Shown: positions 13,060 to 24,530, counted from the first letter of the stretch. The stretch is 64,000 nt of DNA from Gadus chalcogrammus (GCF_026213295.1 NC_079414.1:10025075-10089074), one strand, 5' to 3'. Made by a program: numbers and translations. Notes: a model not told the origin generated them from the sequence alone.

Positions 13060-13935
13060 TACTTTAGATCCATATCATTAAGGAGCAGGTAGAGGGGAGA
13101 CAGTACAGAGACAGTTCATTAAGGAGCAGGTAGAGGGGAGACAGTACAGAGACAGTTCATTAAGGAGCAGGTAGAGGGGAGACAGTACAGAGACAGTTCA
13201 TTAAGGAGCAGGTAGAGGGGAGACAGTACAGAGACAGTTCATTAAGGAGCAGGTAGAGGGGAGACAATACAGAGACAGTTCATTAAGGAGCAGGTGGGTG
13301 AGACAGTACAGAGACAGTTCATTAAGGAGCAGGTAGAGGTGAGACAGTACAGAGACAGTTCATTAAGGAGCAGGTAGAGGTGAGACAGTACAGAGACAGT
13401 TCATTAAGGAGCAGGTAGAGGTGAGACAGTACAGAGACAGTTCATTAAGGAGCAGGTAGAGGTGAGACAGTACAGAGACAGTTCATTAAGGAGCAGGTAG
13501 AGGGGAGACAGTGCAGAGACAAGTCATTAAGGAGCAGGTAGAGGGGAGACAGTTCATTAAGGAGCAGGTAGAGGTGAGACAGTACAGAGAGAGGTCCTTA
13601 AGGAGCAGGTGGGTGAGACAGTACAGAGAGAGGTCCTTAAGGAGCAGGTGGGTGAGACAGTACAGAGATGAGTCATTAAGAGGCTGGTAGGGGTTAAATA
13701 GTACAGAGACAAGTCGTTAAGGAGCAGATAGAGGTGAGACAGTGCAGAGACAAGTCATTAAGAAGCAGGTAGAGGTGAGACAGTAGAGACAGGTCATTAA
13801 GAAGTGGTAGGGGTTAGAAGACAGTACAGAGACAAGGTATTTAGGAGCATATAGGGGTTAGACAGTAAAGAGACGGGCCGTTGAGGAGAAGGTGTTAGAC
13901 AATACAGAGACAGGTTGTTAAGTAGAAGGTAGGGG
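13060..13935. repeat. 41-bp minisatellite, SINE-derived
   Basis: About 20 tandem units of CATTAAGGAGCAGGTAGAGG plus GGAGACAGTACAGAGACAGTT (41 bp), increasingly diverged and shortened towards 13900. The last units run into AGGGGTTCGTCATCTTGTTCAAGGATGCCTAC, which is what follows the same CATTAAGGAGCAGGT block in the SINE copies at 16380 and 48290. This suggests that a segment of a SINE was amplified in tandem. Confidence 0.92.
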
Positions 13936-14327
13936 TTCGTCATCTTGTTCAAGGATGCCTACAGGAAGATTGTTGCTCTTGGTGTTCAGGTCCAGAAACA
14001 ACCTCTGTCTACTCCAAGGTGCCGAATAAGACACTTCTAACATCCTCACAGCCAACCTCACTGTTGACAGAGGATATCCTGATTCAGGTAGAAACACGCT
14101 CTATAGTCAAGGTTAAATAAAACAATGTTTTATTGGTGTTATCTCAAAAATCATGTGCCCTGCTAGTGTGTACTACATCCAATTCGAACACACCAACTGT
14201 CACTAAGTACTTTCCAATGTAGTTAGCGCAAATAACATAATGGATGTTGTAATACTCACTGCAAAATGCTGTTCAACACTGTTCATTCATAATGACATAT
14301 GATGAAGTACAAGACAGCAACACAGCG

Positions 14328-14400
14328 TTAATAATAATAATAATACATTTAATTTAGAGGCGCCTTTCAAGGCACCCAAGGTCACCTTACAGAGCATAAA
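14328..14400 (-). mobile_element. LINE-type 3' tail (reverse orientation)
   Basis: An AAT triplet run followed by ACATTTAATTTAGAGGCGCC and CAAGGCACCCAAGGTCACC. On the minus strand it reads as a retroposon end (CCTTGGGTGCCTTGAAAGGCG, then ATT repeats). Only the tail is present. Confidence 0.55.
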
Positions 14401-14827
14401 GTTATCATCAAGCGTTGTGCTGCATCGCGTCAGCCCTCTTTTTTAAAACCTTTAGAAACTTCACTGTGTTTCAAAAGTGTGAGATTACATTCTGCTGAGT
14501 GAGATTAAACAATAATCCCGTGTGGTGTGTGAGGTCCATTTGAGAACTAACCCTAAACATAAACCAGAGGGCCATAGTTCTGTGCTGTGAATTCAGTGTC
14601 ACACACAGTGCCTCCACATAGCCCACCATTAGTTACATCTGCAAAGTTCATCCTCTTAATAACAAATGTGACACACAGCAATACCGCAATGACATATGTT
14701 TTATAAACGTTTCCTTATAGTCTCACAGTCTATTTGAATTAAAGTACTGATTCAATTTGACCCACAGATTTACATTACTAGCGTTTAGACATTTGAAATA
14801 CAAGCTCTGTGTAACTACCTTAATATA

Positions 14828-14890
14828 ACATCAGTTAATATGATTGTATTAATATGTATAATATATTAATACAATCATATTAACTGATGT
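14828..14890. repeat. Perfect 28-bp inverted repeat
   Basis: The arms 14828-14855 and 14863-14890 are exact reverse complements (ACATCAGTTAATATGATTGT at the left outer end) around a 7-base loop. A diverged third copy of the arm follows at about 14900. It is AT-rich and could be a cruciform or a small MITE. Confidence 0.9.
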
Positions 14891-15430
14891 AAAATCAAGG
14901 TTAATATGATTATATTAATAACGTGTATGGTACTATGGACCCTGTAGTCTACAAAGGTTTAATCTATTTTTACTTATTCTCTCAACATCTGTAACACATT
15001 CCTATAAATGCACTCTACTTACTCTGCCATCGCTTTGAAACATTGCTACTCCGTGGTTTTCTAACTGACAAGTTAGAAAACCAGCAATTCAGATTCATTT
15101 GTGGATTCCACCCTGGATAACTGCGGGTTATCGACGATCAAATACAGTATAACACCGTTCCAATTTCCAAACCTGCACCAACTTTGACGACAAGGGTGCA
15201 GGTCAAGTTGTTTAGTTGTACAAAATACATCAAAAGGGAAATGATGATGTGTTTTCCTAAAGCACACTCCTTGGTGACCAATATATTGTTCCTACTCTAT
15301 CTGTGCTAAGCAAAGGGCTGTGGTCTTAAGTGGAATTAATATTGTGTCATTACTTCATCTGTAAAATTGCATAAGACATAACTAATATATAATATATATC
15401 AGGAAATCGGGCATGAGTTGTCCCCTGGAA

Positions 15431-15898
15431 TCAGTGGGACTCCATAAAGCCCAGAAAGATCCGGCCTCCGCCCGAGAGGCGACTTCCTCGTTTGAAGGGG
15501 GGGCCGCAGAAGGGGGGCGAAGCCTGGGCCGCGGGCGGGCGGAAGTAGGCCCCCTTGGGCCCCGGGGAGCAGGGGACCTCCAGGGCCACCCGGTGGGTCC
15601 AGTCGGCCGGGGGCTCCGGCAGAGAGCGGCGGTGGCCCCCGGCCCTGAGGCCGGGGGCCACGGGGTCTGGGATGCTCTTGAAGAAGGCCTCGTCCACGGA
15701 GCCCAGGGGGCTGCGGCACGCTGCCTCCCAGGGCGTAGGGGCCTTCACGGGCCCGTCCTGCCAGGAGGCCTGCCTCTGCGGAGGCAGCCTGAGAGAGGCA
15801 TGGAACCTGGGCGGCCCCCCAAAGAAGGGCGGGGTCGTTGGAGAGTGGAGGGGCCGCAGCCGGGCGGGGAGCGTCATGGAGTAGCTCCGGCCGTATGC
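15431..15898 (-). CDS. synpo2: Possible alternative last coding exon of synpo2
   Basis: A minus-strand exon begins after a good acceptor (TTTATTTTAATCTCCAG/GCATAC) and is open for 155 codons to a TGA at 15431. It starts AYGRSYSMTLPARLRP and is rich in Pro, Gly, Ser and Arg (PTTPPFFGGPPRF, RPPAAQASPPFCGPP). Mammalian SYNPO2 has isoforms with longer, alternative C-termini, and this exon is in the right place downstream of the main stop at 17958 and starts in phase 0. The donor in the main exon is not obvious, so the link is an inference. Very high GC lowers the value of the open frame alone; two other frames are also long. Confidence 0.5.
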   Translation of the reverse strand, partial: AYGRSYSMTLPARLRPLHSPTTPPFFGGPPRFHASLRLPPQRQASWQDGPVKAPTPWEAACRSPLGSVDEAFFKSIPDPVAPGLRAGGHRRSLPEPPADWTHRVALEVPCSPGPKGAYFRPPAAQASPPFCGPPFKRGSRLSGGGRIFLGFMESH

Positions 15899-16369
15899 CT
15901 GGAGATTAAAATAAACAAAGGTGGATGTTTGGTTGTTGCCCTTGCGGCGGTTTGTGTGGAAGGCTTTGCTGCCACCGTCTGGCCTGTTGACAGGTTGCAG
16001 GGTGTCTGTACCCGTGTGTCTGCAGGGAAGAGCATGAAGATGGCTCTGAGAACCTATAGTAACCATGGTTTCTAACCTAGTAAATAGGTTAGAAGGCTGA
16101 CCTTGTTAAAAAACAAGGTTAAATTAACAAGGTGTCAGGTCTCTTGTTCTAAGGTATATAAGTTCTAATCTATTGTTTCTCAAATTTTGATCTTTTACTT
16201 TACATGATGGCATGTCATCTCTTAAAATGTCTAAAATCGGATGTGGAGCATTTTAAAACATATAGAAAATGGGAGAGTAATCCGAGAGATTTGGTGGCAT
16301 TTTAAAAAAATGAATTAATTTGTATGGAAATATATATTTACCAGTTTTTGTTCAAAGCAAGCTACATTT

Positions 16370-16490
16370 AATTTAGAGACATTTCATTAAGGAGCAGGTT
16401 AGGACATCTTGCTCAAAGATGAAGACGGATAGACTGCGGATATCAGGGATCGAACCCAGAACCTTCCAGCTGGGAGTTGATCAGCCTCTA
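16370..16490 (-). mobile_element. tRNA-derived SINE fragment (reverse orientation)
   Basis: The plus strand shows CATTAAGGAGCAGGTTAGG, CATCTTGCTCAAAGATG and GGGATCGAACCCAGAACC. The reverse of the last block is GGTTCTGGGTTCGATCCC, which contains a Pol III B-box (GGTTCGATCCC). The same blocks recur at 25950, 48290 and, in the opposite orientation, at 34630 and 63460. Confidence 0.7.
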
Positions 16491-17957
16491 TATCCTGCGG
16501 CCAATATTGTGTCTATTCACCTTACAGAAAAGACAAAAGGTATCAATTCCCTTTTCAGTTAACAAATAAGGTTTCAATACTTTATAGTTCCGAACTCAAC
16601 ATGATAATTCCAAAGATCACGACCTGATGGACTTGCTGAGGAGTGAAGTCACAAAACACGACAACATCATACAGGGTGAGAGATAATGTCAGCCAAAGCA
16701 ACGATATTTATACCCTTGGTTCCAATTTCTGTTACTAAGTTACTGAAGAAAGTTTCCATCTGTGGACCTCTGTAACGGATGTCACTGGAAGACATGAAAA
16801 CTGTGGCTAACTCCTGCAAGACAGGAGGAAAAAACTGCGGAAATACGAATGAATTCAGAGAACCAAGAAGTTCAGGTGGAAAAGAGACGCATGAAAAGAG
16901 AGCTTTATAAGACACAGAAAACACACAGACAGAGGCCAAAGAGATTTTAATAGCTTGTGCAGAACAAGAAGTGCAGAAAATGATGGTGGCAGAAAGATGT
17001 AAATAGGGAGAAATGAGAAGGAGAGTCTACGATTTGGAAAATCTCAATGCTCAATAGCAGTGCTAATGAGCTCAAGTTTACCACCAAGGCTAGAGATGAC
17101 AAATGTGCGGTTTCATACACTGACAGTTGTACGACTAAAACGACTATGACATAAAAATCCACATATCAACAGTTAAAGTTGTTTGTGTTGGTGTTCACAA
17201 GTAACTATGAGTATACTATAATAATAATAATATTGATCATACAACGCTTTAAGCTTTGATTGCACCATTCAAGTTTGGAATGAGACTGAAGAATTGCAAT
17301 CATATGCATCCCCAAAAGAAGTGCGTACACATTCCCCATCACAGTAATTGACTACAGTATAACTATGATCATAAATGATACCATGGATTATTGGTTTCAC
17401 TTGATCTAATCCTGGAGCCAAGAAGTCCTACTCACAGCCTTTATGGCCCTAGACTATATATTTCACGCAACATTCGTGACATTTAGATGTTATTTATGTT
17501 GGAACAAAATCTAAAATATGGTACAGATCGCTAGGGCACATGTATTGAGTGCACATGAGCACATCGTGAGAGTGCTAAGCCATATGCAAGCCTTATTTAT
17601 TTTGAGCAGCTCCGACACACCACTCAAGTTAGACTTTGCTGATGAAGCAAATTCATCTTCTTCATATTTATTCCTGATGATAACCCTGACCCACCTACAC
17701 CACTAGGTTTGGCTGAGTTGTAGCGGTAGGTAAAGCACTACAATGTCCAAACTGCTCAGGAGACAACTCCTCCTTTCTTTCTTTTTTACAGTGTTTAGGA
17801 GTAGCAAACATTTTGGCAAAGCTAAAACAAAATCTGTTTCCCTGAAAAACAGACATTTAAAATCTGAGATGCCATGTCATTAAGGTGCAAACGTAGAATG
17901 TTAAGCTACTTTTTTTTTTTCTGCCATACTGGTACAGAATAACCCAATGTACTGAGA

Positions 17958-20246
17958 CTACAGTTGAACTGCAACTTGCCGCCACTGCTTGTTAAGCACC
18001 GGCTTCTTGGCCGAAAAGGTCGGCTTGGGAGCCATTTGTCGCGCACCTCGAGCGATGAGCGACGCAGGAGAGAAAAGGGCTAAGCAGGAAGCGACAGCAG
18101 CTTGCTGATTGGGCGTGCTCAGGGATTGGCTGCTTGAAGCCGGCTTTTGGTATTTGTGCTGGGGGACAGCAAATGTGGCCATGGGCTTGGCATCCAGCTG
18201 TTTGACAGGCGAGCGAGGCTCAGCTGAAGAGGTGTGCTGGAGATTAGGAGGGTTTGGGGAACTTACCATTCCTGAGGGAGAACCAGAAGGGGCATTGGGC
18301 TTAATTTGGGCCTTATTTCTAAGAGAGTGAGAAGGGGCAGATCTGGGTTTTCTAGGTTTAGGGACTCGGTTATTCTCAGGTGCTGGTGATGGTATTGGGC
18401 TTTGACTCTGTTTCTCAGAGACTGCTTCGTATCTGAAGAGTGAAGAGTCTAACTGATAGGGCTGATGCTGCATCACCTCTAAGCTGCTAAGGTGCTTTTT
18501 GGGTTTGGGCTTGTCCTTGGTCTTGGCTTTGATATTCGGACTTGTAGATCGGGGTTGCTTCGTGGCGGCAGGGGGGTAGAAAGGAGCGAGGATGGGGTTG
18601 TAGGATAGGGGCGGCGGGGCCCGGACATTTGAAGAGTATCTCCAGGAGTTGGGCAGAGAGGGGGCAGGGGAGGTCGATCTGGCCCGGTTCGCTTCCATCG
18701 TTTCGCCGTCCACCACAAACTTCTCCATTCGGGTCTGCCTCCTAGCGAACAGCTCTGCACCTTTCCCCATCATAGGTTGTCCATCGGCCTTCTGACTCTG
18801 AGCGGCCCTGCCCAGACCCTGAGCCTTGGGAGTAGGGCCTGCCCCCTTGGGTTGCTGCCTTTGTTGTTGTGGACAAGAGGCAGTAGAGTTAGCAACATTG
18901 TTGGGCTTAATCCATGAAGACGATGAGAGTGGGTAGGCTGGGCTAGCAGCTGGACTGACAGCCTTAATACTCACAGGAGGCTGTGTCGGCTGCGCACTCC
19001 AGCTATTCCTGGTGGGTTGGGGTTGATTCTGTGCAGATGGACCCACTGGTGCCCAGGCATTAGCGGTGGTCTGAAATGGCGCATTGTTGGGAGTAGGTTG
19101 AGGCTGGGACCAGGCCGGCTGTGGTGCATATGACTGGCCTTGAGGCCCGGCGGCGTTGGAGAAAGGTGCCAACACTGGACTTCTTGGTGGATTGAAGGGC
19201 TCTGAGGGGGGGCTCAACCAGGTTTGCCGGTTTTGGTTGACAGTGGGCTTGGGCGCCACCGGAGGGGGGACCTTCAGTTTCACAGACATCGGTTGCATGA
19301 AGTTACATGCCTCAGCGCCCAGACTGAAGAAATCTTCCTCCGTTTCAATGTAGGACTTCCTGTCTCCCCGGTTCTGCAGCTGATGGTCCGACGACACCTG
19401 TTTACTGGCGACTCTCCTATTGGACCCTGGGAGGTTCCCCGCATTTTTGGCCGGGACCGATATGCGTTCATCCCTGGAGGCTATGATGTCCCCTGTGGGG
19501 GACCACACCTGTGCGCTGGTGTTGACGGGCACCGGTACCTTGAATTTCAGTTCATGTTTCTTTGCCACAGGGGCATTAACGCTTGACGGCATGGTAGCCC
19601 CTCCACTATTTATAAACCCGAAGGGCTTGGCCGTTCGGTTGGGCACCAAAGGCTTTGGCTCAGGGATTTGGTTCGTCATCGGTTTAATATTTTCCTGTTG
19701 CTGTGGAGTTAGCTGGGGACTTGTATCCACATAGGCCTGCTGCGGGGCTAGGTGAGCAGACTGCATGTACGTTTCCTCCGTTTGCAGTTGGATCGGTGGC
19801 TCTGGTTCCTGTGGCGGTGGAGCTCTGTTCCTCAGCTCCTCCTCCTGCTCCAGAGCCATCTCTTCCAGCCTCTGGCGCCGCCTTGCGAACATCATGACCC
19901 CTTTGCCCTCGGTGCCGGACAGTCCCTCCATGTCTTCACCGTTTTGCCCCGAACGGGTACACGACGTGCTCTCAGTGATGGGGAGAGTAGTCCTCCTCCG
20001 GCTCTGAATCGCTCGGGGTAACGTGGCCCGGATCTCCCTCTACCTGGTCCTCAGGGTCCAAGTGGCTTCAGGTGGTCCCGTAGCTGACCTGCGTGTTTCT
20101 TCTGACCCTCTGACGGCACTTCTTGAACAGCAGGACACCCTTACTCTGAGGGTTTGGAGCACTGGTGAGGAGGAGGGCGAGGCGTTTGCATTTAGATTTG
20201 GTCTCCTTCACGCGTCTTTCTGATTCCCTCTCAATTAGGCTCGGCC
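17958..20246 (-). CDS. synpo2: Synaptopodin-2 (myopodin), main 3' exon
   Basis: The exon starts after CTCTATCTAAG (20246) and ends at the TAG at 17958. From the ATG at 19931 it is open for 657 codons. Blocks typical of SYNPO2: KSKCKRLALLLTSAPNPQSK and KGVLLFKK upstream of that ATG; then KGVMMFARRRQR, NRTAKPF, ISVPAKNAG, LGAEACNFMQ, PPPVAPKP, RMEKFVVDGETMEANRARS, SNVRAPPPLSYNPI, HQPYQL and the end PTFSAKK. The RMEK[FY]VVD block favours SYNPO2 over SYNPO2L. The protein bundles actin at Z-discs and stress fibres and, in mammals, works with BAG3 in chaperone-assisted autophagy. The frame is broken between 20070 and 19972: a TGA at 20068-20070, a second at 19972-19974, then a change to the 19931 frame. 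A possible 85-nt intron (20004-20088) would bridge both. Confidence 0.88.
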
Positions 20247-20369
20247 CTTAGATAGAGAGAGAGAGACAGAGAGAGAAGGAAAGAGGTTAGAGATAGAGAG
20301 GGACCGGACAAAGTGTGACAAGAAGAGAAAGAGTCAAGCACAGTAAACAAGGTTAAGTGAGCAGAGTAG

Positions 20370-20700
20370 GGAACTCTTGGATAATATTATCAAATATTAT
20401 CGTAGATAATACATAATATAATATTATCTAACCCTCATAAACATAATATAACCCTGTAGAAACAATAGCAATAGGTAAACGGTAGGTAAAGAAATAGGTA
20501 AAAATTCTATAATATGATGCATTTTATTATTTTCAATATTGATATTTATTAGCAATAATGAATATTTATAATAATAATATCAGTAATCATAAGAATAACT
20601 ATAATAACAGCAGTGATCACGATAATAATCATAAAAATAACTATAATAATCATAACAGCATATAATACTGCCTTAATGTTCTTGCTTCATCAAGAACACT
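20370..20700. other. AT-rich synpo2 intron, no feature
   Basis: ATA/ATT-rich sequence with repeated AATATTATC and AATAATAATC motifs between the two synpo2 exons. Nothing coding is visible; it resembles degenerate simple repeat. Confidence 0.6.
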
Positions 20701-21352
20701 AATAATAGACGATTGCATTTCTGTATTTATGCGTTCCCGCTGATGCAAGGCCACTAATAAAAGCCCCATATTGGGTTACAGCGGGCAGGGGGCTCCGGAG
20801 GGGGCTCCGGGAGGCGGGACGGGGCAGGCTGACGTTCCAGGGCCAGCCCAGCTCCGGGGCCCGGAGAGGGATCGTGTGACATGGCCAACACATGGCCGTG
20901 TCCGTCAAACGCTATTCTGCTAGGCTCATCATGGGTGGCTGGCTGTGTTATTCTGGTCCGTGTTCTCACCAGCACACCCCAGGGAGAAATAACCCTGCCA
21001 TGGAGTCCCACAGGGGGGATTAAAAGTTATACTGCCTCCTGACCACACTAGCTGTATTTCATAGTTCAGTTTTTTTTATCATGTAGCGTCAAATGGTTTA
21101 TACAGTACGTTTGTGCAGTTTGTGCAAGCTGCATACTTTAAATAACTTGCACAAGCACCAAACACCAAACGTAAATGTTACTTTGTAACTCCTAATATCT
21201 GCATGTGATGATCCACAAATTGACAAATGCATGCGATTTAATCTCGAAAAAATTGCATTGAAGATTGTATGATTGAATAATTTTATCTGGCAAAAGCTAA
21301 CCGTCCAGGAGCAGCTCGCCCTCTGCCTTCACCCCACAAGAGAACCAAGCGT

Positions 21353-21378
21353 TAGAGAGAGAGAGAGAGAGAGGGAGA
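21353..21378. repeat. GA microsatellite in a synpo2 intron
   Basis: A short run of GAGAGA beside the donor of the synpo2 exon that ends at 21401. A related AG-rich tract lies at 20250-20300. Confidence 0.85.
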
Positions 21379-21400
21379 GGGTCAGGGGACCGCTACTTAC

Positions 21401-22151
21401 TTGCCTGCCGTCTCCAGTGGCTATCAGGTCTGCGCCGGTCTGCCCGCTGCACCTCAGCGCTGCGCTGCTCTGCCGGCTCAGCACCCTGGGGCAGAATTCC
21501 TGAGGAGACAGCAGCAGGAGGTGCTTCCCTGCCCCCTCCTCCTTCTGAAGACTCAGCCTCCCCCGCCTGCTCCTCGGCCCCCTGCCACCTGGCCCCCACC
21601 TGGACCCTCGCCCCAGGAAGGGGTTTGGCAGGGGGCCACCTGCTGCTGGCTACCAAGGGGTTCCTCCAGGGCCAAGGCTGGGGTCAAGGTCATGTCACCG
21701 CACCCAGGGGGAGAGTGAGGCGGGGTAGGAGGAGTTGGGGCCGGGTGATCTACAGCCGGGGTGAGGCCCCGCAGAGCCGAGGCTCGGGGTCAGCCAGGCA
21801 CCTGGGGGGACGCCCGGTGCGGGCCCCAGAGACCCGCCCGGGCGTGGGTCACTCCCGGCATCGCCAGAGGAATCGTCATCCTCCTGGCTTCCTCCGCCCG
21901 GTTCTGGAGGAGACCGAGGCAGGTCCGGGTCCGAGGACCGGTCCAGTGAGCAGTCGGGGAGGTAGTGGAGGTTTTGAGTGGGTTCTGGGTCTGAGAGATA
22001 GTCTTCCTCATCGCTGGTGTAATCTACGTCATAGGACTCCAGGGAACCTTCTGACCCTGACAAGTGGTCGAGCTTGTGGTTCTGGTGGTCTGCAGGGATC
22101 GGGTCCCTTCTTCTAAAGGGTAGATGCACGACCCAGGGTCTTGGATGGTCC
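21401..22151 (-). CDS. synpo2: Upstream synpo2 exon with an interrupted frame
   Basis: The acceptor is TTATTCAG/GGACC (22151) and the donor GGCAA/gtaagt (21401); its phase fits the next exon at 20246, giving WRRQARPSLIERESERRVKE, like the RRSES...KQVKEAK region of mammalian SYNPO2. Coding-like sequence is spread over three frames. The first, from 22151 to a TGA at 21695, holds SGSEGSLESYDVDYTSDEED. A second, about 21740-21560, holds TLTPALALEEPLGSQQQV. The third, open from about 21683 to the donor, holds PPAAVSSGILPQGAEPAEQR. At least two frame changes are needed. I found no PDZ-encoding exon upstream as far as the transporter genes. Either this region is decaying, or the sequence has indel errors in GC-rich DNA. 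Confidence 0.6.
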
Positions 22152-23739
22152 CTGAATAACCTTTATTGGGAGAAAGAAGGAGGCTTCAGGGCTTACGAGA
22201 CATTGGACGAGATACAAACAATTTGGCGATTCGACAAATGAGTGCCCTTATGCATCCCTTTGACGTATGTCCAAATAATTTATACAATATAATCCAGAAT
22301 ACAGAATGTGAATTTCATACGATCAACAAGCATGTAGCATGACACACTAAGCAATGTATAGGCCTACTGTAAAGATCAAAACAATTGATCATTTAAAGAT
22401 CAACCCATAAACATCATGGAGTCGCAGTGCAGGTGTCGCAGAAATGGCAGACATTTCAGAAGTGTAGAGCATGGGATTCAATGAAGATATTCCGATCCCC
22501 AATTGGGAGTGCAGGCCTGGCTGGGCTCGGCGGTCGGGTCTGGACCTCCATCACTCTAAATGGAATGGTATGCCTGCATGGCAACCACAGGGCCTACACG
22601 TCCACACTCCATAGCCGGCTCCAGCGAAAGAAACGGGAGCCTGAGTGTGTGTATGTGTGTTTCTTTTCGAGCTTTTGTTTACACTGAGCATTTGCTGCCC
22701 TTACCATTTTCGTATATATCACCGCTGTGATTTTGGAAGCATCAAAACATCTCCATTTAAAGGACTGAATGTTAAGAAGGACGGTAGCACACATCAAACG
22801 ACGACCTTCTGTCAGGATGAGATGTATTGTGTATTTAGTTTTTTCTTATTTGTTTTACAGGCATATGTGTATAATGGGGTCAGTCTTTGAACAGGCACAA
22901 GGAGAACCTTGCTCTGTTAAAGAGAAGCATTATTGTTGGAAATTACAATTGATATGACAAGCTCCTCACAATTATTATATTTCAATGTGAATAAAGCAGC
23001 TAGGCCTACAGTGTGTTTTAAACCGTCGAGGGCCACTGGTTTCCGACCAGAACAGCACCTGAGGCTTTCTTTGAACCATGAGTCCCAACCATTAAAATCC
23101 TCTGAGCGTGTTTAAAGGAAATGATACTGTGCAGTGATAGGGGGGTCCCTTTGGGTCAGATCAGGGACAATGAGAAGTTATACAATGGATAACCTGTATC
23201 CTGATTGATTGGTTGATTGGCAAAACAAGCACAGTTTTACATCCAATGATGTAAAAGAGCTACGGCGTGTCCTTACGAACGCGTTAAGAATACAGCATCA
23301 CCCAGACCCACTCAAATACAATCTATACTAAAGAATACTGATACTATTAAAAGAGAGCCTATACAGTCATTCAATTATTCACGATGGTGAAAGCAAACCG
23401 GCTGGAATACTGGAATGGTCGAGCAAGCAAACATGATCTAAACTAAACAGGTGAAGAACCTATATATATATATATACTAAAACAGTAAAAATCCTCTAAG
23501 CACTCAAAGTTATTGAAAAACAGAGGCTTCATCTTCGGAGGCTTCCCACTTCAGTCCGGTCAGCCCAGGAGGACTTCCCCGAGGGGGACCTACCCTTCCT
23601 AGTCAGGTAATACCTGATGCCTGTTTTGATTCATCACTATGGAAACTGGGAGTCGGAGTTAGGAGTGGGAGAGCTTTTTTTGGTCAAGGTCATAACCTTC
23701 TAACCTTTGAGGGAATTTGAAAGGTTATGTCGCTGTTAC

Positions 23740-23781
23740 TGTCTCTCTCTTACTCAGTTTCTCTCTCTCTCTCTCTCTTAC

Positions 23782-23819
<38 letters not shown>

Positions 23820-23823
23820 ACTC

Positions 23824-23905
<82 letters not shown>

Positions 23906-23912
23906 TCTCCCT
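23740..23912. repeat. CT microsatellite
   Basis: About 170 bases of mostly pure CT with a few TTACTCTGTTT interruptions. Overlapping Leu-Ser open frames on the plus strand are artefacts of the repeat. Confidence 0.96.
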
Positions 23913-23929
23913 CTTGCTAGGGTTAGGGT

Positions 23930-24530
23930 TAGAAGAATGCATAAGGGAATGCCTTCTCCCTTGTGACCGGTTTACCCGACCACAAAGGTTAACATTAGAT
24001 GACAGCTCAACTCTCTCCCCTCTCTCCCTTCCCTCCCCTCTGGCCCCACGAACTCTGGACTCTGAAACCCCCTTCCATTTGCCCCCAAGAACCCTGGACT
24101 TCGAACCCATAATGTTCCTCATATTAAACAGTTCAATCCATTTACTTTTTAAACTTTATTTTATATATACCGTTTTGTTTCGCCTTACTTTTGCACTATT
24201 CAGAATTACTTTGCAGTATTTAGAATTTGATTATATATTTATTTATTGTAAATATGTTTTTTTATTTTATTTTACCACATTTGATCCTTTTCTCCTTATT
24301 GCACCGTGGGTCAGAGACAAACACAATTCCGATTCCTCTATTTGTCGTGCACATATTTTGGAATTGACTATAAAGCTGACTTTACTTTGACTTTGACACT
24401 GAGGAAGGTAGGGGGGCAACCCGAAGTATAAAGGTTAACATTTTGATGACATTGAGGAAGGTAGGTTGGCTACCCCAAGCACAAAGGTTAACATTAAGAT
24501 GGCACAGAGAAAGGTAGGGTGGCTTGATAT
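23930..24530 (+). mobile_element. Retroposon-like 3' end with GGTTAACATT tandem units
   Basis: The stretch 24280-24390 ends in GACTATAAAGCTGACTTT-ACTTTGACTTTG, a tail common in fish retroposons. Just after it, units of about 57 bases (GAGGAAGGTAGG...ACAAAGGTTAACATT) repeat two to three times, and the same ACAAAGGTTAACATTAGATG block occurs at 23980, before the tail. The insertion may have landed inside this tandem repeat. Confidence 0.45.

Noticed and set aside
13060..13935. CRISPR-like array
   Set aside because: Units are contiguous and diverged, with no unique spacers, and the DNA is vertebrate; it is a minisatellite.
15413..16075. 220-codon plus-strand frame
   Set aside because: Antisense of a GC-rich exon-like stretch that has a good acceptor on the minus strand; no recognisable blocks on the plus strand.
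20068..20070. Selenocysteine recoding of the TGA in synpo2
   Set aside because: The family has no selenoprotein members, a second TGA and a frame change follow, and no SECIS-like element was seen.
23707..24390. 227-codon Leu/Ser open frame on the plus strand
   Set aside because: Its first half is the CT microsatellite, the second half is retroposon tail; not a gene.
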